Source: VXYL01 sp965199945
GTDB taxonomy: Bacteria; Pseudomonadota; Gammaproteobacteria; Pseudomonadales; Azotimanducaceae
Direction of reading: 5' to 3'
Assembly (NCBI GenBank): GCA_965199945.1
Contig: OZ241354.1
Coordinates: forward strand, 3,906,001-3,970,000
DNA length: 64,000 bases
In this document: in pieces, positions 51,592 to 59,290 of the stretch
Layout of the letters: every line of letters starts with the position of its first letter
Numbering within the stretch: the first letter of the stretch is position 1
Made by a program: the position numbers and the translations under genes
The notes under the pieces: generated by a model
The model's database searches: none
The model's input: only the letters and a program-made list of their open reading frames with translations
What the model was told of the DNA's origin: nothing

Positions 51592-51665
51592 GGGGTTGAC
51601 CACCCTTTGCCCACCGCTCCGGTTCGGCCAAGGGACGGAGCCGTGGACAAAGCGTGGACAACCCC
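51592..51665. repeat. Long imperfect inverted repeat downstream of the IS transposase
   Basis: Bases 51592-51621 pair with 51636-51665 at 26 of 30 positions around a 14-base loop. It lies inside the IS, 78 bases after the transposase stop. It could be a transcription terminator or a structural end used in transposition. Confidence 0.6.
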
Positions 51666-51892
51666 GCGTCAAGACCGCGACGGACTGAACGCGATCAACG
51701 CGACGCCCTTGCTTGACCCGCGCGCTGACCCGCGCAACCATCGTCCAGTCTCGACTGGCAACTTCCCATTTCGATCCGCACGGGCAGGTACCCGTTCAGG
51801 CTCATTTCGGTATTGGAAACGACTCCGTGTTCGAGCGTTGGGGAAGCTGGCGGCGTCGGCGTAGCGGCTGTGGCGGGGTCCGGCGCGGGAGC

Positions 51893-51984
51893 TTGCAGAG
51901 TCGCCTTTTTTGCCTCTTGCCCAACGTCCGGCGCGTCCTCGGCGAGCAGCTCGTCGGCTTGCAGAGTCGCCTTTTTTGCCTCTG
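51893..51984. repeat. Two 26-base direct repeats containing a T6 run
   Basis: The word GCTTGCAGAGTCGCCTTTTT followed by TGCCTCT occurs at about 51892 and again about 65 bases later at 51957. They lie between the first IS and the second. No gene is seen in 51818-52115 apart from these repeats and the candidate left end of the second IS near 52001. Confidence 0.55.
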
Positions 51985-52000
51985 TGCCGGCTCAGATAGA

Positions 52001-53147
52001 TTTGGCACTGTGGCGGCCATGACCGGCTGAGCGCGGCGCCGACGGCGGAATGACCGCCGCCGGAGCCGGTTCGGGTAGCCTTCGGTGAACGCGAACCCAC
52101 TGAAGGAACCGAACCATGAACATCGAGTCCATGCGGACGCGATCGTACCGCAGCTTCAAGGTGGACGACGCCGAGCTGTCGGAGCAGGCCCGCGGACGCC
52201 TGCTGGCCATCCGCCGCTTCGAGGCGCTGCGCGCCGCCGGCTGCGCCGAGCAGGCCGCCCTGGAGGAGATCGGCGTCAGCCGCCGCACCGTGTTCCGGTG
52301 GAAGGCCGCGCTGGCCGCGCGCGGCCAGCGCGGCCTCGAGCCGGAGTCCACCCGCCCGCGCCGCGTCCGCCGCCCGTCGTACAGGCCGGGCGACGCGAAA
52401 GCCGTCATGGACCTGCGCCGCAAGCACCCGTTCATGGGCAAGGCGCCGATCCAGCGCATGCTCGAACGCAAGGGCCGGCGCCTGAGCGTGTCCACCGTCG
52501 GGCGCATCCTCTCGCGCGCCATCGCCGACGGCCGCGTGCCCCGCGCCAGCGTCTGCGAGGGCCGCCTCCAGCCCAGGCGCCGCCGCAAGTTCAACGGCTG
52601 GGCGCAGCGCTGGAAGTACGGCGCCAGGCCCCGGCGCCCCGGCCAGCTCGTCCAGATCGACCACATGACCTTCTCCCGGGACGGGCAGACCATCAAGGAG
52701 TTCCGCGCCGTCTGCCCGGCCAGCCGCTTCATGGTCGCCCGCGTCTTCTCCCGCGCCACCGCCTTCAACGCCAGGCGCTTCCTCGACGACGTTGTCGAAG
52801 CCCTCCCCGTGCCCCTGCGGTCCGTCCAGGTCGACGGCGGCAGCGAGTTCATGCGCCATTCATGGCGCTCCGAGCTTCGAGGACGCATGCCGGGAGCTCG
52901 GCATCGAACTCCACGTCCTGCCGCCGCGCCGCCCGCAGTGGAACGGCTGCGTCGAACGCGCCAACCGAACCGCCCGCATCGAGTTCTGGAACTTCCTCGA
53001 CTGCGAACTCACCGTCCAGGCCGTCTCCGCCAGGCTCCTCCAGTACGAGTTCTTCTACAACTACCAGCGGCCCCATTCCGCCCTCGACTACCTCACCCCC
53101 AGCGAGTACCTTGTCGCTCAGGAGGCTGCCTAGCCCCAGTGCCAGAA
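52001..53147 (+). mobile_element. IS481-like insertion sequence, inactive
   Basis: The element boundaries are approximate. TTTGGCACTGTGGCGG at 52001-52016 and the reverse complement of 53131-53147 (TTCTGGCACTGGGGCTA) form a possible inverted repeat flanking the frameshifted transposase at 52116-53133. The right end lies next to the ISAs1 insertion point at 53160. Confidence 0.45.
52116..53133 (+). pseudogene. IS481-like transposase, frameshifted
   Basis: Starts at ATG 52116 with MNIESMRTRSYRSFKVDDAE, an N-terminal helix-turn-helix (GVSRRTVFRWKAALA) and an rve core: Asp in VQIDHMTF and Asp in VQVDGGSEF. At 52850-52880 the frame is lost and resumes as FEDACRELGIELHVLPP and the catalytic Glu segment WNGCVERANRT, ending LTPSEYLVAQEAA at 53133. 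The disrupted spot contains an imperfect doubling of TTCATG(C)GCGC, so a small tandem duplication broke the gene. The product is presumably inactive. Confidence 0.82.
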
Positions 53148-53149
53148 GT

Positions 53150-53160
53150 AGTGAACCAGT
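53150..53160. repeat. Target-site duplication, left copy
   Basis: AGTGAACCAGT lies immediately before the CAGGGC left end of the ISAs1 element and is repeated exactly at 55238-55248 right after the element. It marks the insertion point and indicates a fairly recent transposition. Confidence 0.8.
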
Positions 53161-55237
53161 CAGGGCTATCCCAAAGTCGGCGTTAAGTCGTTGAGCGGCG
53201 TGGGGAAGTGGATTGCGCTGGACATGCGCCGTCGGAGGGTTGAGGATGGGTCCGTCGTGGATGTGGGCGGCGGATCATGGCGGGGCATTCGAGGACGGGC
53301 GGCGTGTCGCTGTCGGAGGTGTCGGTGCGTCCTGCGGCTGGCGGCGAGGAGCGGGCGGAGTGGGACCGTCTGATGGACGAACACCACTACCTGGGCTTCC
53401 GGTGTCTGTTCGGCGGCGGCGTGCGGCATGTCGCGGAGACGGCGGACGGACGCTGGCTGGCGCTGCTGGGCTGGCAGTGCGGCGCGTTCAAGGTGAAGGC
53501 GCGGGACGCCTGGATCGGCTGGGCGCCGGAGCAGCAGTTCCGGCGTCTGCGGCTGGTGGCGAACAACACGCGGTTCCTGATCCTGCCGGACGCGCGGACG
53601 CCGAACCTGGCGTCGCGGGCGCTGTCGCTGTCGCTGCGGCGCCTGTCGTCGGACATGGAGGCGGCGCTGGGGCATCCGGCGCTGCTGGCGGAGACGTTCG
53701 TGGATCCGTCGCGCTTCGAGGGGACGTGCTACCGGGCGTCGAACTGGACCGAGCTGGGCGAGACGCGGGGCTACGCGAAGTCGCATGGCCAGTGGGTGGC
53801 GCACGGGCGGCCGAAGCGCGTGTTCGCCCGGCCGCTGGCGCCCGGCGCGCTGGAGGCGCTGCGCGGGCTGGACGAGCCGGCGCCGCTGCCGGCGCGGCCG
53901 GCGCCCGATCCGCCGGCGCCGGCTCGGCTGCGCAGCCTGTACGACTTCCTGCGGGAGGTGCCGGAGTGCCGCCGGCGGCGCGGCCTGCGGCATGCGCTGG
54001 CGACGGTGCTGGCGGTGTCCGTGGCGGCCAAGCTGGCGGGGGCGCAGGGGCCGACGGCGATCGCCGAGTTCGCCGCCCGGCTGACGCAGCGCCAGCTGGC
54101 GGCGGTGCGGGCGTTCCGCAGCCCGGCCACCGGGCGCCTGGCGCCGCCGTCGAAGTCCTGCGTCCACCGCGTGCTGTCGGAACTCGACCCCGACGCGCTG
54201 GACGACGCCGCGCGGCGCTTCGCCGCCGCCGGGCGGCCGGAAGGCGGCGCCGTCGCCGTCGACGGCAAGTCGGCGCCGCTCAACCGCCCCGGCGGCCCCG
54301 ACGCCGACCGCATGTTCGTCGCCGCCGTCGAGCACGGCAGCGGCGTGGTGCGCGGCCAGGTCGGCTCCGACAGCGCCGGCGGCGAGATCGTCGGCGTCCG
54401 CCGGCTGCTGCGCGGGATCGGCGTGGCCGGCCGCGTCGTCACCATGGACGCCCTGCACTGCTGCCCGAACACCGCCCGGCTGATCGTCGACGGCGGCGGC
54501 GACTACGTCGTGGAGGCCAAGGCCAACCACCGGACGCTGCTCGACGACATCCGCATCCTCGACTGGGACGCCGCGCCGTCCCGCCGCACCGTCGACAAGG
54601 GCCACGGGCGCCTGGAGGAACGCGCCTGCGCCGTCGTGCCTCTCGACGGCGTCCACGACGACGTCGCCGCCCTGCCCGGGCGCCGGCAGGCGTTCCGCAT
54701 CGTCCGACGGCGCACCGTCGTCAAGTCCGGCAAGACCTCCGAAGAGACTGTCCACGGCGTCACCTCGCTTCCCCCGCAGCGCGCCGGCCCGTCCGAGATC
54801 CTCGCCCTCAACCGCGGGCACTGGGAAATCGAGAACCGCGTCCACTACGTCCGCGACTTCTCCTTCGACGAGGACCGATCCCGCATCCGCGCCGGCAAGC
54901 TGCCCCGCAACCTCGCCTGCCTCTCCAACGTCGCCATCGCCGTCGTTCGCATGCGGGGACGCTTCGAGCACCAGCCCCAGGCGCACCGGCACTACGCCTC
55001 CAGGCAGGCCGACGCGCTGCGCGACATCCTCGCCCCCGCCTTCTGAACCGGCTGCCGCCGCCCCACGGCAGCGCCTGCCGGGCGCACCCGCGCATGGCTC
55101 GCGGCGCGAACGGCCGTTCCGACCGCCGAAACGCGCTCTCCGCCGACTCCGCGCACGGTCAATCGCCGCCTCCCAGCACGGTGCCAACCACACCCGCCAG
55201 CCCCTTCGCGCCTGCCGCCGACAACAGGATGGCCCTG
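53161..55237 (+). mobile_element. ISAs1-family insertion sequence carrying a DruA-like fusion, 2077 bp
   Basis: Left end CAGGGCTATCCCAAAGTCGG and reverse-complemented right end CAGGGCCATCCTGTTGTCGG match at 15 of 20 positions, and CAGGG is the usual start of ISAs1 ends. An 11-base duplication flanks it. It carries a single gene, 53277-55046. The right end is 20 bases upstream of the flp promoter candidate. Confidence 0.85.
53277..55046 (+). CDS. DruA-like (DUF4338) domain fused to ISAs1-family DDE transposase
   Basis: A 589-residue protein. Residues about 15-215 match the DUF4338/DruA type (AEWDRLMDEHHYLGFR, GWQCGAFKVKARDAWIGW, NNTRFLILP, WTELGETRGYAKSHG), the domain named after the Druantia anti-phage system. 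Residues about 220-585 are an ISAs1 transposase: GLRHALATVLAVSVAAKL, first Asp in AVDGKSAPLN, second Asp in VVTMDALHCC, Glu in RGHWEIENRVHYVRD. Both parts are in one uninterrupted frame. The fusion suggests DruA-type domains assist DNA recognition in transposition, with their defence use secondary. The start ATG 53277 leaves 116 bases to the element end. Confidence 0.87.
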   Translation: MAGHSRTGGVSLSEVSVRPAAGGEERAEWDRLMDEHHYLGFRCLFGGGVRHVAETADGRWLALLGWQCGAFKVKARDAWIGWAPEQQFRRLRLVANNTRFLILPDARTPNLASRALSLSLRRLSSDMEAALGHPALLAETFVDPSRFEGTCYRASNWTELGETRGYAKSHGQWVAHGRPKRVFARPLAPGALEALRGLDEPAPLPARPAPDPPAPARLRSLYDFLREVPECRRRRGLRHALATVLAVSVAAKLAGAQGPTAIAEFAARLTQRQLAAVRAFRSPATGRLAPPSKSCVHRVLSELDPDALDDAARRFAAAGRPEGGAVAVDGKSAPLNRPGGPDADRMFVAAVEHGSGVVRGQVGSDSAGGEIVGVRRLLRGIGVAGRVVTMDALHCCPNTARLIVDGGGDYVVEAKANHRTLLDDIRILDWDAAPSRRTVDKGHGRLEERACAVVPLDGVHDDVAALPGRRQAFRIVRRRTVVKSGKTSEETVHGVTSLPPQRAGPSEILALNRGHWEIENRVHYVRDFSFDEDRSRIRAGKLPRNLACLSNVAIAVVRMRGRFEHQPQAHRHYASRQADALRDILAPAF

Positions 55238-55327
55238 AGTGAACCAGTACAGCCTCTTGCCCAACGGATTGTGGTTGCTGTATAAGGCCGATTGCCCATT
55301 GGTGTTTGCATCGCTTAGGAGGCCTAC
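55047..55327. other. End of ISAs1 element and flp upstream region
   Basis: From 55047 to 55237 the sequence is the non-coding right part of the ISAs1 element. From 55238 it is host DNA, starting with the right copy of the target duplication (55238-55248), followed by the flp promoter candidate and ribosome site. Confidence 0.7.
55257..55286 (+). promoter_or_regulatory. Candidate sigma-70 promoter of flp
   Basis: TTGCCC (55257-55262) and TATAAG (55281-55286) are separated by 18 bases and lie about 40 bases upstream of the flp start, with AGGAGG just before ATG 55328. The nearby ISAs1 element ends 20 bases before the -35 box. Confidence 0.5.
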
Positions 55328-55564
55328 ATGGGATTGAAGCAACTGACGGTCAAGCTGCACCTGCAGATCATGCGCTTTGTTGCGGACCTGCGCGGCGTCT
55401 CCACGGTGGAGTACGCGCTCATCGTCGTGGCGATCATCGGCATCGTCGGCGCCGGCGCCATCGTTCTGGGAGGCGCGTTCGGCGAGCTGTTCGACGACTT
55501 GGAGGCTGAAATGACGGCCGGCGTCGGCAACGTGTTGACGGCCGCCTCGACCGCGGCGACCTAG
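55328..55564 (+). CDS. flp: Flp-type pilin
   Basis: A 78-residue type IVb (Flp/Fap) prepilin. The processing region and hydrophobic helix read GVSTVEYALIVVAIIGIVGA, with the Glu at +5 that the family requires, and cleavage would follow the Gly before VST. A longer than usual leader (about 24 residues) is typical of Flp. It is the structural subunit of the tight-adherence pilus; cpaA downstream encodes the matching peptidase. The AGGAGG ribosome site and a strong hairpin after the stop suggest it is made in excess over the rest. Confidence 0.92.
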   Translation: MGLKQLTVKLHLQIMRFVADLRGVSTVEYALIVVAIIGIVGAGAIVLGGAFGELFDDLEAEMTAGVGNVLTAASTAAT

Positions 55565-55576
55565 CCGCCAACCCAA

Positions 55577-55601
55577 CGCGGGGCGGCGTGGCCGCCCCGC
55601 G
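55577..55601 (+). terminator. Strong hairpin between flp and cpaA (attenuator)
   Basis: An exact 11-base GC stem (55577-55587 with 55591-55601) closes a three-base loop right after the pilin gene. There is no T-run, so it is more likely a partial terminator or RNA-stabilising stem that lets pilin mRNA outnumber the downstream cpa message. Confidence 0.65.
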
Positions 55602-55609
55602 ATGCGCCG

Positions 55610-56062
55610 ATGAGCTGGCTTGGCCCGATCGTCTTGGCTGCGAGCGTCGTCTTCGCGCTTGCCGCGGTGTGGACGGACGTGCGGCGCCGCGAGATCCCTC
55701 ACGCAACGGTCGGCGGCTTGGTTGCGTTCTGGATGGTCGCGGCGGCGTTCGAGCCGCGGGCGCTGAATGCCACGCCGCTGGCCGCATTGGTGTGCGGGGC
55801 GGTGGTGCTGGCCTTGGGCTTCGCCTTCCACGCCGCTGGCTGGCTGGGCGGCGGAGACGGCAAGCTGCTCGCCGCGCTGGCGTTGTGGCTGGGGCCGGCG
55901 GACATCGGCCTGGCCCTCGTCGCCACTGGCATGCTGGGCTTGCTCATGGCGTTGGCCGCACGTCTTCGGCGGGACGCCGAATGGCACCGCGAGGGCATTC
56001 CCTACGCGGTTGCGATTGCGCCGCCTGCGGCCGCCGTGTTGGCGTTTCGCGCCGTGGCGTAG
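55610..56062 (+). CDS. cpaA: Prepilin peptidase CpaA/TadV
   Basis: A 150-residue inner-membrane aspartic protease (A24 family) that cleaves Flp prepilins. The two catalytic Asp sites are in WTDVRRREIPHAT and GGGDGKLLAALAL. Five or so hydrophobic helices are visible. The length fits the short peptidase form without the methyltransferase domain. ATG 55610 begins eight bases after the hairpin. Confidence 0.88.
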   Translation: MSWLGPIVLAASVVFALAAVWTDVRRREIPHATVGGLVAFWMVAAAFEPRALNATPLAALVCGAVVLALGFAFHAAGWLGGGDGKLLAALALWLGPADIGLALVATGMLGLLMALAARLRRDAEWHREGIPYAVAIAPPAAAVLAFRAVA

Positions 56063-56095
56063 CCGGCCAAGTACGCCAGTAACCCATTCGCAATC

Positions 56096-57151
56096 ATGAA
56101 CGCGCGAACCTTGATCGCTGGCCTCGCCGCTGGCCTTGTGGCCCTCGGCGCATTTCTCGGCATCCGCTACCTCTTCACGTCGCAGGAAGCGCCCGCCGCC
56201 GCGCCGCCGCCGGAACCGGCACCCGTGGTGGTTGCCGAAGCGCCTCCGCCGCCGCCCAAAGCAAGCGAGCCGGCAGCGGAACCCGAACCAGAACCGGAAC
56301 CAGAGCCGGCACCGCCGGATCTCCCCATCGTACTGGTCGCCGCGCGCGCGATTCCGCCCGGCGTGCAGCTAGTGCGGGGGCTCGTGGAGTGGCGGGAGTG
56401 GGCCGGAACCCTCGATGTCGATGTCGCTCTGGTGAAGAGCCTAACGCCAATCGAGTCCGTGCTGGGCACCGTCGCCCGGCGGCGCATCCCGCAAGGCGGC
56501 CTGATCGAGTGGAACAACCTCATCCTGCCTGGCCGAGCGGGCCACATGACTTCCATGCTGACGCCCGGCAACCGCGCCGTGACCATCAAGGCGGACAGTG
56601 CGACGACGAGCGCCAACATCATCCGCCCAGGCGACCGCGTGGACGTCATCCTGGTTTCCACGGCCGGCACGGTGCCCGACCTTGCGGAGTTCGGCCCCGC
56701 CGCCCAGGTGATCGCCCAGGACGTGCTTGTGCTCGCCGTGGGCTCGACCACGCTCGCCACGGCGTCCTTCTCCCTCGCCCAGGCCCAGGAGCAGGGCTTC
56801 GTCGAACGGCTGACCGATCAGGCCCCCAGCGGCGACACCTACACGTTGGAGGTCGCCCCGGAAGACGCTGAGCGGGTCGCGCTGGCGTCGGGCATGGTGA
56901 CGTTGGCCATGCGCTCCTTCAGAGAATCCGCGCGCGGCGACTTGCCGCCGCGGTTGATCGGCTTCGCGGACGTGCTCTACGGCTTGGACGGCCTTGAAAC
57001 CGAACCGGAGTTCGAGCCGGAAGCAGCCCCGGCGCCGCCGCCATCGGTGCGCATCATCCGCGGGCCCACCGCCGAGGTGGAGAGCCTGCCGACAATTCCC
57101 ATCCCGATATCGAGTGCCGCAATCGTCGGCACGGAGGAGACGGCGCGATGA
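56096..57151 (+). CDS. cpaB: Flp pilus assembly protein CpaB/RcpC
   Basis: A 351-residue periplasmic protein with an N-terminal anchor (LIAGLAAGLVALGAFLGIRYL), a long Pro/Glu-rich linker (about 30-75), a SAF-like domain (IVLVAARAIPPGVQLVRGLVEW, here ARAIPPGVQL) and the RcpC domain (GNRAVTIKADSATTSANI, RPGDRVDVILV). CpaB stabilises or gates the secretin CpaC. The linker is more extended than usual. Its stop overlaps the cpaC start in ATGA. Confidence 0.88.
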   Translation: MNARTLIAGLAAGLVALGAFLGIRYLFTSQEAPAAAPPPEPAPVVVAEAPPPPPKASEPAAEPEPEPEPEPAPPDLPIVLVAARAIPPGVQLVRGLVEWREWAGTLDVDVALVKSLTPIESVLGTVARRRIPQGGLIEWNNLILPGRAGHMTSMLTPGNRAVTIKADSATTSANIIRPGDRVDVILVSTAGTVPDLAEFGPAAQVIAQDVLVLAVGSTTLATASFSLAQAQEQGFVERLTDQAPSGDTYTLEVAPEDAERVALASGMVTLAMRSFRESARGDLPPRLIGFADVLYGLDGLETEPEFEPEAAPAPPPSVRIIRGPTAEVESLPTIPIPISSAAIVGTEETAR

Positions 57152-58575
57152 AGGACCATCCCCAATCCACAGCGACGAGACCCGCCCACGTGGTCGCCGC
57201 CTGCGCCCTGGCCTGGGCCATCGGCGGCCAAGCGGCGCCGGCCGTTGAACCGGCGGAGGAGATCCGCCTCGTGCCCGGCGAGGCCACCACGCTGGTGTTC
57301 GCCGAGGACGTCGGCACCACCATCGTGGCCAATCCCGAAACCGCGGACGTGGAGCTGCTCGACGAACGCCGCATCTTCGTGCTCGGCCTCGAGCCCGACA
57401 TCACGACCCTCAAGGTGTACGGCAAGCAAAGCCAGCTGCTTGGCGCCTACGAAGTGCATGTTCAGGCGCAGTCCACGCCTGCCGAGACCGTCGTGGCGCG
57501 CATTGCCGGCTCGGACGCCGACATCAAGGTGGACACCGTGGGCGAGGCGCTGTTCGTGAGCGGGCAGGCCGCCAGCCCGGCGCAAGCGGAGCGCTTGCTG
57601 CGCAGCATTCGCGCCGTGGCGGGAGAGACGCCCGTCGTGGACGCGCTCTCGTTGGAGACGCCGGCGCAGGTGAATCTGGAGGTGGTGATCTCCGAAGTGT
57701 CGCGCAACGTCACCCAGGAACTGGGGATCAACTGGTCGGCGGACATCAATCCGTTCCAGAACCCGCTGCGAACGCTGGTGAGCGGGCTGCGGCTGGCCAC
57801 CGGGCCGCTTTCCGTCGGCCCGACCTATTCGCAGAACCTGCAGTTCGCGGACTTGCTGCCCGACGGCACCACCACCAACGAAGCGGTACTGGAGACCAAC
57901 GAGCTCGGCGTGGCGCTGCCGACGCGCGGCGGCGACGGGCGCGTCGTGCTGACGCACTACGACACGTTCAACAGCGGCAAGTACCGGGCGACGACCTTTC
58001 TGGACGCGCTGGCGCAGAACGGCCTGGCGGTCGTCCATGCGCGGCCCAACCTCACCGCCGTGAGCGGCGAATCCGCGCAGTTCAACTCTGGCTTGGAAAT
58101 CCCCATCCCCACGGCCACCCAGTTCGGCGGCGTCGGCACGGAATACCTGGAGACCGGCGTGAACTTGAGCTTCACGCCGGTGGTCCTGGACAACAATCAG
58201 ATCTCGCTCACGGTGGAGCCGCGCATCCGCGAAGTGACCGCTGGCGGCGCGACCATCGGCGGCACGGAAGTGCCCAACATCAACCAGCGCTCCGCCTCCA
58301 CCACGGTGGAACTCGCCGACGGCCAGTCCATCGCCATCGCCGGCCTGTACCGCAAGAGCACGACGTCCACGCGCACCGGCTTTCCGCTGCTCAAGGACAT
58401 CCCCATCTGGGGCGCCTTGTTCCGCACGACCCGCGAGACGGAGCGCTCCGTGGAGCTCATCATCGTCGTCACGGCGCACATCGTCGCCCCCCTGCGCAGC
58501 ATCGCCTCCACGCGCAACGACATCCGCAACCCGGCAAGCACGGCGCAGCAGCTGGGCAATGAGTTCTACTTCTGA
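57148..58575 (+). CDS. cpaC: Flp pilus secretin CpaC/RcpA
   Basis: A 475-residue outer-membrane secretin. After a signal peptide come a pilus-assembly N-domain (EEIRLVPGEATTLVFAEDVG region), a BON-like segment, and the secretin domain (VNLEVVISEVSRNVTQELG, then ISLTVEPRIREV and VELADGQSIAIAGLYRK, with FPLLKDIPIWGALFR). It forms the channel for the pilus. It is the last tad gene here: no cpaD, cpaE, cpaF or tadBC follows, and a convergent unknown gene overlaps its end by ten bases. Confidence 0.92.
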   Translation: MKDHPQSTATRPAHVVAACALAWAIGGQAAPAVEPAEEIRLVPGEATTLVFAEDVGTTIVANPETADVELLDERRIFVLGLEPDITTLKVYGKQSQLLGAYEVHVQAQSTPAETVVARIAGSDADIKVDTVGEALFVSGQAASPAQAERLLRSIRAVAGETPVVDALSLETPAQVNLEVVISEVSRNVTQELGINWSADINPFQNPLRTLVSGLRLATGPLSVGPTYSQNLQFADLLPDGTTTNEAVLETNELGVALPTRGGDGRVVLTHYDTFNSGKYRATTFLDALAQNGLAVVHARPNLTAVSGESAQFNSGLEIPIPTATQFGGVGTEYLETGVNLSFTPVVLDNNQISLTVEPRIREVTAGGATIGGTEVPNINQRSASTTVELADGQSIAIAGLYRKSTTSTRTGFPLLKDIPIWGALFRTTRETERSVELIIVVTAHIVAPLRSIASTRNDIRNPASTAQQLGNEFYF

Positions 58576-58892
58576 GGGGGTGCCGGAAACACGAGTAGGA
58601 CCGCCTGCTTTTCGTTCGAGAGCGCGGGAGGAACGGCCACGCCCAGACTGTCGAGCAGCTTCGGGATCGTTGGGCGACATCGCCAAAAACGACCGTCCGC
58701 CGATGGCGTCAGCTGAAACCGAACCGCTCTGGTCGGCACCCACGCGAGCAGGTCGTAGCTCTCTCCCAAGGTCAGCCAGCCGTTGCCCTGCCACGGCAGG
58801 TCGCCGTCGCGGACAACGGGGTCTGGGTGGACCACTCCGTAGTCGTTGAGGACCAAGAGCCTCCCGCCCTCGTCCATTCGATCAGTCGCCAT
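58566..58892 (-). CDS. Hypothetical protein
   Basis: A 108-residue soluble protein from ATG 58892, family not recognised. It is rich in Trp and aromatic residues (LPWQGNGWLTLGESYDLLAWVP, FWRCRPTIPKLLDSLG) and has no membrane segment. It is convergent with cpaC and overlaps it by ten bases. Its position suggests insertion of an unrelated segment that cut off the tad operon. Confidence 0.5.
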   Translation of the reverse strand: MATDRMDEGGRLLVLNDYGVVHPDPVVRDGDLPWQGNGWLTLGESYDLLAWVPTRAVRFQLTPSADGRFWRCRPTIPKLLDSLGVAVPPALSNEKQAVLLVFPAPPQK

Positions 58893-59290
58893 GACGCTTG
58901 CCGCTGCAAGGCCTCGGCGATGCCTTTGCACTCGCCATCGTCGTTCTCTTGGGGTGCCCATGCAGGAGATTACCGCATGCTTCGCCGCTGCGGTGGGCCG
59001 CTGCCGGCGACGCTCCGTCGCCAGTTGGGGCTATGGAGAGCCAAGAGGAACACATCGTGCTCAGACCACAAGCTGTGTTCGACCGGGACGACGATTGCGC
59101 CTCCACCTCGATGCAAATTCCGCCAATCTGCTTCGTTTCCCTGTGGATACGCAGTCACATACCGATCCCTTATTTCCTCTTGGGGGTCTTGTCTGCCAAC
59201 GCAGCGGCGTCACGCCAGCTTCGCAACGGGTCAGTTCTAAGCCGCGGGAGACGATGGCCAAGCCCGTGTATGTCGCGGCGAGGCGAGTGC
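58893..59290. other. Non-coding stretch
   Basis: About 400 bases with no frame that I can support on either strand, no repeats and no obvious hairpin. It is less GC-rich than its surroundings by eye and could hold remnants of lost genes. Confidence 0.5.

Larger units (their letters stand above)
50171..51817 (+). mobile_element. Insertion sequence with rve-type transposase, about 1.65 kb
   Basis: Inverted ends are recognisable: TCCAATGAGACATGAGCCTG (50171-50190, continuing AACGG) on the left and, in reverse complement, TCCAATACCGAAATGAGCCT (continuing GAACGG) ending at 51817 on the right. A second copy of the left end lies at 50206-50227, the multi-copy arrangement some transposases bind. No target duplication is evident next to these ends. 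It sits upstream of uvrD in divergent orientation. Confidence 0.65.

Noticed and set aside
53166..55193. Long minus-strand open frame across the ISAs1 element
   Set aside because: It lies opposite the transposase, is Arg/Ala/Gly-rich and has no recognisable domain.
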